This document shows, one piece after another, positions 1-5,224 of a stretch of DNA of 8,134 nucleotides (positions are counted from its first letter, which is position 1; every line of letters starts with the position of its first letter). The notes beneath the pieces were generated by a model. It was not told the origin of the DNA. It made no database searches and saw only the letters and a program-made list of their open reading frames with translations. The stretch is from contig CAYITQ010000032.1 in NCBI GenBank assembly GCA_964366335.1, forward strand, positions 1 through 8,134, written 5' to 3'. The DNA comes from JACRNA01 sp964366335 (lineage in GTDB: Bacteria; Patescibacteriota; Microgenomatia; CAZETR01; Amesbacteraceae). Both the position numbers and the translations under genes were made by a program.

Positions 1-976
1 TCACACTTTCAGCTATATCGCTATAGACAGGTAATGTCGATAGTGTCAAAGTATCTGGTTTTTTTTCAAGTTTAGAAAGCATCTGTGACGCTTTGGCAGA
101 ATCATAATCATACGGCTTAATATCCGGATTGTATGCCCAGCTTTTGGGGTTTATGGGTCCCAACGCCCTGTTTGGCCACCGGTTCTTGTCAATGGCATAT
201 GACAGAGCTTGACGCATGTTTTTATCAAGTTTGGTGGTATTGAAAAATACACCCAAATAGCGGTCAAAATGGATTTTTTCGGATATATTAACATTGGGCC
301 ACTGCTCTATCTCGTTTAACTTTGTGATTTCTTCCAGGACATCAACCAATCCCAGTTTAAATGCCATCTTGGCTAAATTCTCCGAATTATAGAAACGATA
401 GACAATCCGAGGATCTAAGGACAGTGTATCAAGAAGTAACCCATTCCTTTTAATTGATGTTACTCTGTGTTCACCCCATCCCAAAAGGCTTTTTTTAAAC
501 ACCGGACGGGCCAACGAGACAGGAAGAGCTGCATAGGGATCAGCCAATACTATTTTTAGAGTATGATCATCGGGATATTCAAATTGAGCATCTGTAAATT
601 TATAATTCAAATCGCGGCTGATAATATCTTTTCCGTCCTGCCACTTGATATCGGAGCGGATCTTAAAAAAATAGGTCTTGCCCTCGTCTGTTGCCTGCCA
701 ACTTTCAGCCAAATGGGGAATTGCTTGTCCGGACTCGTCAACACGGGTCAATCCGCCACTAATCTGTTTTTGAATATATATGGGTATATCAGTCAGCGTG
801 TATCTACCCACCACAGCGATACGGGAACTTGATCTGAATTTCACTATTAGGCTGTAAATTTTTGGAGAAAAGATAAAAAACACCGCGCCGACCAACATTC
901 CCGTCACGATCCCGTGATAATATTTAGTGACAAAGGCTGTCAAAAGCCGGGAATAGAAACGTAATTTTCGCAACAT
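1..976 (-). CDS. Family 5 extracellular solute-binding protein of an ABC importer, membrane-anchored (3' end cut by window)
   Basis: This gene reads from an ATG at 976-974 to the left edge, giving 325 residues without a stop. The protein resembles oligopeptide/dipeptide-binding proteins (SBP_bac_5). The N-terminal lobe has GGLTRVDESGQAIPHLAESW (about 74-93) and the KIRSDIKWQDGKDI stretch (105-118). The family hallmark RQALSYAIDKNR, where the second lobe begins, is at 255-266. A basic N-terminus is followed by one hydrophobic segment (about 20-44, GMLVGAVFFIFSP). I see no lipobox cysteine, so the protein is probably held by an uncleaved signal anchor. The first lobe looks compact: the usual stretch after the GKDI motif is much shortened. 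The start codon overlaps the secG stop by one base (TAATG), and no Shine-Dalgarno is visible, so translation probably depends on reinitiation after secG. The ligand is unknown, and no permease or ATPase gene is visible. Family assignment is confident; substrate is not. Confidence 0.85.
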   Translation of the reverse strand, partial: MLRKLRFYSRLLTAFVTKYYHGIVTGMLVGAVFFIFSPKIYSLIVKFRSSSRIAVVGRYTLTDIPIYIQKQISGGLTRVDESGQAIPHLAESWQATDEGKTYFFKIRSDIKWQDGKDIISRDLNYKFTDAQFEYPDDHTLKIVLADPYAALPVSLARPVFKKSLLGWGEHRVTSIKRNGLLLDTLSLDPRIVYRFYNSENLAKMAFKLGLVDVLEEITKLNEIEQWPNVNISEKIHFDRYLGVFFNTTKLDKNMRQALSYAIDKNRWPNRALGPINPKSWAYNPDIKPYDYDSAKASQMLSKLEKKPDTLTLSTLPVYSDIAESV

Positions 977-1188
977 TAGGGTAAAAATTGGCTTAAAACC
1001 GAGATAGCAACAAATATAACCGAGAGGGCAATGGTGGCCTTAAACAACATTTTTTCCATGCCTCTTCTGGCGTGATAGGAGGAGGGACCGACACTGCGCC
1101 CAAGCCCCGTCCCTTTGGCCTGCATGAGAATTGCTGTCGACAATAAAAGTCCGATGATTATCTGGATAAGAGGAATCCATTGTTTCAT
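976..1188 (-). CDS. secG: Protein translocase subunit SecG
   Basis: This is a 70-residue inner-membrane protein that assists the SecYE channel in moving preproteins. Helix 1 is at about 5-22 (IPLIQIIIGLLLSTAI). It is followed by the family signature of a Gln/Lys/Gly-rich loop, LMQAKGTGLG (21-30), then SVGPSS and RRGMEKMLFKAT (41-52). Helix 2 is at about 50-69 (ATIALSVIFVAISVL). The length matches ordinary SecG. I chose the ATG at 1188-1186. A longer reading from 1224 would add 12 residues with no family resemblance and would overlap the preceding gene by 19 nt. With the chosen start, the gene lies 17 nt after the holin-like gene. Its ribosome site is weak (AGAGC about 12 nt upstream). Its stop overlaps the start of the solute-binding protein gene. 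Confidence 0.93.
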   Translation of the reverse strand: MKQWIPLIQIIIGLLLSTAILMQAKGTGLGRSVGPSSYHARRGMEKMLFKATIALSVIFVAISVLSQFLP

Positions 1189-1205
1189 AAATATATTATA
1201 GCTCT

Positions 1206-1616
1206 TTAATCCTGAAACAACCAATATAGGAAATGAAAGGTGATAGTGAGAGTGATAGTGGCGACCACGAAGGCCATAAAAGCTGAAAAGTGAATAGGTG
1301 GAATGATTAAAAAACCTAAATTGGCACCGGCATAATCAAACGGCCGAATTTGCAGATTGGAAATTAAACGTGTCACCAAAAACAATGTAACCAAATTTGA
1401 GACCCAACGAAACATTCCAAGCGTAATTAGATTGATGGGCAGAAGCAAGAGATTAATTATTGGGCGGACAAATAAGTTCACACCAGCAATTACCAGGGCC
1501 GCCATCAGTAATGTCTGTACTCCACCCACATAGACAATTATGCCGGACAAAATCTGGCTGGCCAAATAGATTCCCAGTAAATTTATAGACACTGTCCGGA
1601 AAAACAAACGGATCAT
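1206..1616 (-). CDS. Four-helix membrane protein of the phage-holin-4_2 (PF04020-like) family
   Basis: This 136-residue, very hydrophobic protein has about four membrane helices: roughly 3-25, 32-52, 54-76 and 108-132. The motif NLFVRPIINLLLLPINLIT followed by LGMFRWVSN (about 47-75) matches the conserved N-x-F-x-x-P-x-x-x-L-L-x-L-P-x-N-x-x-T-L-G-x-F core of this widespread bacterial family. Despite the name, these proteins are usually chromosomal and their role is unknown, so no phage link is inferred. The start ATG overlaps the uvrC stop as ATGA (1616-1613), the classic geometry for translational coupling. The only ribosome-site candidate is a weak AGAAGTG further upstream. secG follows after 17 nt, so the protein may act in the envelope alongside the secretion genes, but that is only an inference from position. 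Confidence 0.8.
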   Translation of the reverse strand: MIRLFFRTVSINLLGIYLASQILSGIIVYVGGVQTLLMAALVIAGVNLFVRPIINLLLLPINLITLGMFRWVSNLVTLFLVTRLISNLQIRPFDYAGANLGFLIIPPIHFSAFMAFVVATITLTITFHFLYWLFQD

Positions 1617-2836
1617 GGTTTGATTGTCGCACTTCTATGCTTATGATGCAAACGGCGGGCAAATCTATGAGCTTCATCTCTCAATCTTTGCAACAATTGC
1701 AGTCCGGAATTGATTCTGTCTAGTTTAATTTGATTACCTGACGTATCCCAAATCACTTCGTCCTGTTTTGCCAGAGCAAAAGTAGGAATATCCCAGTTTA
1801 CAATTGACAGCTGTGACCTACCACCATCTAATACAATTAAATCAGGTTTTGGCCAATCAAGTCTTTTTAGTCTCCTGGTCAGCATTTCCTTCATCATTGA
1901 TACGTCATTTAATTCATTTGTCTTTATCGTAAAGTGTCTGTATTCACGAGGCGTAATTTGGCCATCAATGGCCACAGTCATAGCACCAGTAGCGCTGGTA
2001 CCTGACAAATTTGAAATGTCAAACATCTCTATACGGGCTAAGGGCCAAGTGCTAAGTGCTAAGTGCAATGCCTCCAAAGATTCAAGTCTTTTATCCTGAA
2101 CTAAATTCGGATTTACTATGTACTCATCAGCAGATACGGGTTTTAATAACAAGTAATTCAAATTTTTTAATTTATCCCGATATTTACTTGCTGTTTCAAA
2201 GTTATGAATTTTAGATGACTTTTGCATTAAATTTGTTAGCTCGCTTTTTACCTTGGAAAACTCACCCCTTAATAATTTCTTTAACTTAGCAATGTTTTGA
2301 CGATATTTTGAAAGATCAGGATCACATAAACCCAAATGAGTATAAAAACAAGGTTTTTCCGGATGAGCCGTTGTACAATACGGAGTAATATACCTAAGCT
2401 GTCTTAAAATACTCCGGGCAACAAACCCGCTTAAAAAAGGTCCCGCAATTGAATCGTTGGCTAAATGATTAATTATGGGCCTTGGATATTTGTCTTTGGA
2501 AATATGGATATAATATGGGGACTTATCATCTTTTGCTGCAATATTATATTTAGGTTTGAATTTCTTGATTAATTTTGACTCCAGCAACAAGGCCTCAATT
2601 TCTGATCCGACCTCAATATATTCAATGGTACTAATTTGTGATACTAGATTTACGGTTTTTGGACCTAATTTAACAGGGGATTGAAAATATGATTTTACGC
2701 GATTCTTGAGATTGTTGGCTTTGCCTACATATAATATTTCTTTATGTTTGTCTTTGTAGATGTACACTCCAGGCACGGGAGGCAACAACGCCCACTGTGA
2801 GTAAGACAAACGCGGAGAATACTGCGATACTGCCAT
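1613..2836 (-). CDS. uvrC: UvrC-type excinuclease subunit lacking the C-terminal helix-hairpin-helix region
   Basis: UvrC makes the 3' and 5' incisions around damage bound by UvrB in nucleotide excision repair. The GIY-YIG nuclease domain is at about 19-100: PGVYIYKDK (22-30), LYVGKANNLKNRVKSYF (35-51, Arg46) and EALLLESKLIKKFKPKYN (81-98). A cysteine-containing segment is at 154-171. A UVR (UvrB-binding) helix pair, KIHNFETASKYRDKLKNL, is at about 209-226. The RNase H-like nuclease domain is at about 268-400: FDISNLSG with Asp273, LNDVSMM with Asp311, LIVLDGGRSQLS with Asp337 and RDEAHRFA with His390. All expected catalytic residues therefore appear present. The protein is 407 residues against roughly 600 in E. 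coli. It stops just after the RDEAHRFA block, where tandem HhH DNA-binding motifs normally follow. The start lies inside the upstream gene (95-nt overlap), but the resulting N-terminus has an ordinary length for the family. A heptad repeat codes for residues 256-268. Confidence 0.93.
   Translation of the reverse strand: MAVSQYSPRLSYSQWALLPPVPGVYIYKDKHKEILYVGKANNLKNRVKSYFQSPVKLGPKTVNLVSQISTIEYIEVGSEIEALLLESKLIKKFKPKYNIAAKDDKSPYYIHISKDKYPRPIINHLANDSIAGPFLSGFVARSILRQLRYITPYCTTAHPEKPCFYTHLGLCDPDLSKYRQNIAKLKKLLRGEFSKVKSELTNLMQKSSKIHNFETASKYRDKLKNLNYLLLKPVSADEYIVNPNLVQDKRLESLEALHLALSTWPLARIEMFDISNLSGTSATGAMTVAIDGQITPREYRHFTIKTNELNDVSMMKEMLTRRLKRLDWPKPDLIVLDGGRSQLSIVNWDIPTFALAKQDEVIWDTSGNQIKLDRINSGLQLLQRLRDEAHRFARRLHHKHRSATIKP
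2035..2069 (+). repeat. Five tandem heptads (consensus GKGCTAA) inside uvrC
   Basis: Five consecutive 7-mers starting at 2035 follow GKGCTAA: GGGCTAA, GGGCCAA, GTGCTAA twice, then a degenerate GTGCAAT. The array lies in frame and codes for UvrC residues about 256-268, in the weakly conserved link just before the RNase H-like nuclease domain. Its plus-strand unit and orientation are the same as the array at 6209-6236 in uvrA. Confidence 0.8.
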
Positions 2837-4454
2837 GCCAGACTAGATAATTAACCGGATATATATTATATGTTTTGGAAATTCCTGAAACTGTTACTAC
2901 TATCGTCTGATCCGAAAAATTCAATTTCCAGACGGGCTTGATGTTTATCATAACAGTAATTTTTGAAAAAGGCGGTAAAGTCTCAATATTGCCGTTTTGA
3001 GACAATACATCGTAGGTAGTATTATAAACAGCGAAACCATTGGGATTATCAATATGTAAAATTGCCTTTGCTCCAAGCGGTGCCCAGATTTGACGAGGGA
3101 TATCCAACCTTGTTTCCAAAGGTTTGGTGGAATAATCTCTATAAACACCAATATCTACATTTATGTTACGGCTAGTATCATTTGGTAATTTGTAAAATCC
3201 TGCTGACAAAGGAGTGTCGTCTTTTGCTCCATGAGTGACAAAAGTGAAATGATTAAAGTCCAGCTTGGAAAAATAATCAATACCTCCGGTGGTTTTTTCC
3301 CAGGTGGGATCAACAGATATCCAGGTCTGACGTTTTTCATCCCAATATTGAGGCCAGGCATGGAGAATATCGGTTCCAGCTAAAAATAATGGTCTCAGTC
3401 TATTATCTGTAGTATAGGCAAAGCCATTGATTTCCCGAGCCGGGATATTGGCAGCCCTATTCATGGTAATAAACAAATCCGTAAATTCCTGACATAGAGA
3501 ATTATTGGGGTTTTCCAAAGCCAACAATCCGCCCTTTCTGACATTATTGAAACCATAAGATAGAGAGCTGACTACAAAGTCATAAATTTCCTTGGGTGTC
3601 TTGTATCTTTGTGCCAACCGGATAAATTCCTGATTGTCAGATGGCCAGTATCGGGTAGGTTGTAAATAAACAGCCAAATCAGTAGCTGGTACTAAGAGAG
3701 CAGGTTCAGATAAGACATTGGCTGTCCCTTGGGCTTTGATAACTAAATTTTGATTTAATTCCTGGTTATAATAGGCAAGCCAATTTCCATCTTCATCTAT
3801 TTTGACATTTGCAGGAGCAGGGGTAAGACTGTCATAAAATACCCGCTGGTAGCCTGTATCTGCCGGTAGGGCAATCGTTCCCGGACCCTGCAAGGTATAA
3901 CTAAGATCAAATTTGTAGGTTTGAAAGTCACCAAATGCCGCGACAACACCGGACTTTGCATTGTTAAATACAATCACCTCTCCATTATTACTTTCGGGAC
4001 TGGGACTAGAAAAAGCCAGTCTGCCGAAATTCTTTGGAATAATTACGCTCAGACGGTAATCGTCATTTGATTTTGGAAAATTTACCTCCCATACCTGGCC
4101 ATTGTGTAGAGCAGGCTTCCCCAGGTAACTTAGGTGAAATTGATATGATTTATCAATTCCTGCTACAAAGTTATTGAAATAAGCCGTTATTTTATCTGAA
4201 ATATCCACTTTCAAGGGACCTGCGGAGTCCCAGGCCTTTATATTTGTAGGGTTGTCACCGCTAATTTCCATTTCATATTTGCTGGCATATTGATAAGCAG
4301 TCTTATTGGTCAGTGTAATTTTCTGTTCTACTGTCGGTACACCCTCACGATTGTATTTATATGTCACATCCAAACCAACCTTAAATTCTCCCTCGGCAAA
4401 CACACGAATCGGAAATACAAAAATAAATAATAAACCAATCAATATCTTTCGCAT
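2742..4454 (-). CDS. Secreted, membrane-anchored transglutaminase-like (cysteine-protease fold) protein
   Basis: This 570-residue protein has a signal peptide (MRKILIGLLFIFVF start, likely cleavage after VFA at 20). A large beta-rich extracellular region covers about 22-260. A transglutaminase-like core follows at about 285-395: Cys321 in NSLCQEFTDLF, His365 in DILHAWPQYW and Asp382 in WISVDPTW form the expected Cys-His-Asp triad. Another beta-rich section (about 430-530) precedes a C-terminal membrane helix at about 537-558 and a short basic tail. The catalytic core should therefore face outward, tethered at the C-terminus. Members of this superfamily hydrolyse or crosslink peptide amides; the substrate here is unknown, possibly cell-wall peptides or surface proteins. 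A GAAAGG stretch abuts the ATG, too close for a normal ribosome site, so the start could also be a TTG four codons later. I prefer the ATG because it gives a basic signal-peptide n-region. The 3' end overlaps uvrC by 95 nt. Confidence 0.85.
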   Translation of the reverse strand: MRKILIGLLFIFVFPIRVFAEGEFKVGLDVTYKYNREGVPTVEQKITLTNKTAYQYASKYEMEISGDNPTNIKAWDSAGPLKVDISDKITAYFNNFVAGIDKSYQFHLSYLGKPALHNGQVWEVNFPKSNDDYRLSVIIPKNFGRLAFSSPSPESNNGEVIVFNNAKSGVVAAFGDFQTYKFDLSYTLQGPGTIALPADTGYQRVFYDSLTPAPANVKIDEDGNWLAYYNQELNQNLVIKAQGTANVLSEPALLVPATDLAVYLQPTRYWPSDNQEFIRLAQRYKTPKEIYDFVVSSLSYGFNNVRKGGLLALENPNNSLCQEFTDLFITMNRAANIPAREINGFAYTTDNRLRPLFLAGTDILHAWPQYWDEKRQTWISVDPTWEKTTGGIDYFSKLDFNHFTFVTHGAKDDTPLSAGFYKLPNDTSRNINVDIGVYRDYSTKPLETRLDIPRQIWAPLGAKAILHIDNPNGFAVYNTTYDVLSQNGNIETLPPFSKITVMINIKPVWKLNFSDQTIVVTVSGISKTYNIYPVNYLVWHGSIAVFSAFVLLTVGVVASRAWSVHLQRQT

Positions 4455-4478
4455 CCTTTCTATTTTAATTCATTTTCT

Positions 4479-4500
4479 TTACATCCCACCTCGGAGGTGG
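4479..4500 (+). repeat. Left inverted repeat with hairpin of the RAYT-like element
   Basis: This 22-bp sequence is identical to the reverse complement of 5194-5215. It contains a palindrome at 4486-4500 with arms CCACCT and AGGTGG around CGG. Unlike the right copy, the outer arm is broken: TAC replaces GAT just inside, so the stem stays near six base pairs. TTAC at 4479-4482 forms the outer foot. It lies between the divergent starts of the transglutaminase and transposase genes. Confidence 0.88.
4493..4499 (+). promoter_or_regulatory. Shine-Dalgarno-like GGAGGTG inside the left hairpin
   Basis: GGAGGTG matches the classic anti-Shine-Dalgarno complement and ends 12 nt before the transposase ATG at 4512. 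Most of it lies in the 3' arm and loop of the left hairpin, so folding of the mRNA would hide it. It is the strongest ribosome-site-like sequence seen at any start in the window. The spacing is longer than usual, so a role in initiation is plausible but not certain. Confidence 0.5.
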
Positions 4501-4511
4501 TACATTTAATT

Positions 4512-5189
4512 ATGCCTTACCGTATTACGCCATTCGCAAACGGATATTATTATCATGTGTTTAATAGGGGTGTGAACAAACTTCAAATATTTGATGACGA
4601 GCATGATTATAAACAGGCATTACTATCAATGGATTATTATCACTTTGTAAAACCAATTCCTAAGTTGTCAAAATTTAAAACTTTAATGGCCACTCACCAG
4701 TCAAAAATAATAACCTCTCAACTTAATACCAGCAAAACATTGGTTGATATTTTGTGTTTTGTACTTATGCCAAATCATTTTCATTTACTACTTAAGCAAA
4801 ATGTTGATAATGGAATCTCTAGGTTTATTTCTCAATTTACAAATAGTTATACCCGCTATTTTAATACTCTCCATCATCGTTCCGGACATTTATTCCAAGG
4901 GCAATTTAAAGCTGTGGAAATCGAATCCGAATCTCAACTGATACATGTATCCAGATATATTCATCTAAATCCATTGGTGTCTGGTTTGGCCAGCAAGAAC
5001 ACTCTTCAGAGATTTAAATGGTCGTCATACAATGACTACTTAAATTTAAAATCTAACTATATTCAAACACATGATATTTTGTCGATATTTAAATCAATTG
5101 GAAATTACGAAAATTTTGTACTAGAACATGCAAATTATGCTCAAGAATTGGAATTAATCAAGCATCTAACAATTGATATTGATCCTTAA
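4512..5189 (+). CDS. REP-associated tyrosine (Y1/HUH) transposase, TnpA_REP-like
   Basis: This is a 225-residue single-strand DNA transposase of the Y1_Tnp type (PF01797-like). The N-terminus NGYYYHVFNRGVNKLQIF (10-27) is typical of the RAYT branch. The metal-binding HUH motif is HFH (89-91) within LMPNHFHLLLKQ. The catalytic tyrosine helix follows at about 104-118 (FISQFTNSYTRYFN). Tyr113 is the likely nucleophile, with Tyr116 as an alternative. Downstream are RSGHLFQGQFKAVEI (123-137) and RYIHLNPLVSGL (148-159), both family landmarks. The gene looks intact and full length. I chose the ATG at 4512; the GTG at 4497 would lie inside the left hairpin and has no ribosome site. It is divergent from the transglutaminase gene and convergent with uvrA, ending 35 nt from the uvrA stop. 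It appears more AT-rich than its neighbours, consistent with acquisition. It should cut and rejoin the flanking hairpin repeats. Confidence 0.92.
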   Translation: MPYRITPFANGYYYHVFNRGVNKLQIFDDEHDYKQALLSMDYYHFVKPIPKLSKFKTLMATHQSKIITSQLNTSKTLVDILCFVLMPNHFHLLLKQNVDNGISRFISQFTNSYTRYFNTLHHRSGHLFQGQFKAVEIESESQLIHVSRYIHLNPLVSGLASKNTLQRFKWSSYNDYLNLKSNYIQTHDILSIFKSIGNYENFVLEHANYAQELELIKHLTIDIDP

Positions 5190-5190
5190 T

Positions 5191-5215
5191 ATCCCACCTC
5201 CGAGGTGGGATGTAA
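5191..5215 (+). repeat. Right inverted repeat with perfect palindromic hairpin of the RAYT-like element
   Basis: The arms at 5191-5200 and 5202-5211 are perfect reverse complements of 10 bases (ATCCCACCTC / GAGGTGGGAT) around one central C. In practice this gives a 9-bp stem with a CCG loop. GTAA at 5212-5215 is the outer foot and matches TTAC on the left side. The hairpin begins one base after the transposase stop, in the 35-nt gap between convergent genes. It could hinder transcription from both sides, but no T-tract follows on either strand, so I do not call it a terminator. Confidence 0.9.
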
Positions 5216-5224
5216 TGGAAAATA

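Larger units (their letters stand above)
4479..5215 (+). mobile_element. RAYT/IS200-like element: Y1 transposase gene between inverted hairpin repeats
   Basis: A 737-bp unit contains one transposase gene bounded by perfect 22-bp inverted repeats (4479-4500 and 5194-5215). Each repeat includes a palindrome with the arm CCACCT/AGGTGG. Read inward from either end, the order is TTAC, then AT, then the hairpin. This resembles REP elements, where a conserved tetranucleotide (GTAG in enterobacteria) sits at the 5' foot of a hairpin. The unit is oriented opposite to the flanking uvrA and transglutaminase genes. Removing it leaves about 33 nt between them, consistent with insertion into an operon junction. 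Exact ends are inferred from the repeats; no target duplication is expected for Y1 enzymes. Confidence 0.75.

Noticed and set aside
563..832. Open frame on the plus strand opposite the solute-binding protein gene
   Set aside because: It is antisense to a gene with clear family motifs, has no recognisable domain and no ribosome site. The same applies to the other open frames antisense to uvrA and to those overlapping the transglutaminase-like gene or uvrC in other frames.
1189..1224. Longer SecG start at 1224
   Set aside because: The 12 extra residues have no SecG likeness and overlap the holin-like gene; the ATG at 1188 gives a standard SecG.
1206..1616. Prophage remnant suggested by the holin-family name
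   Set aside because: The phage-holin-4_2 family is common in bacterial chromosomes, and no other phage gene is present.
1613..1616. Recoded UGA (as in Gracilibacteria/Absconditabacteria)
   Set aside because: uvrC ends at a TGA that overlaps the next ATG in the usual coupling geometry, and no conserved glycine in these proteins needs UGA decoding.
2035..2069. CRISPR-like array
   Set aside because: Units are 7 bp, directly adjacent, without spacers and inside a coding frame.
4455..4467. Minus-strand TAAAAT as a -10 for the transglutaminase gene (possible leaderless start)
   Set aside because: No -35 at suitable spacing; the region is simply AT-rich. Kept only as a possibility, since the inserted element may have cut the gene off from the uvrA promoter.
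5190..5224. Rho-independent terminator between transposase and uvrA
   Set aside because: There is a strong hairpin but no T-tract on either strand, and it is identical to the transposase end repeat, so a mobile-element role explains it better.
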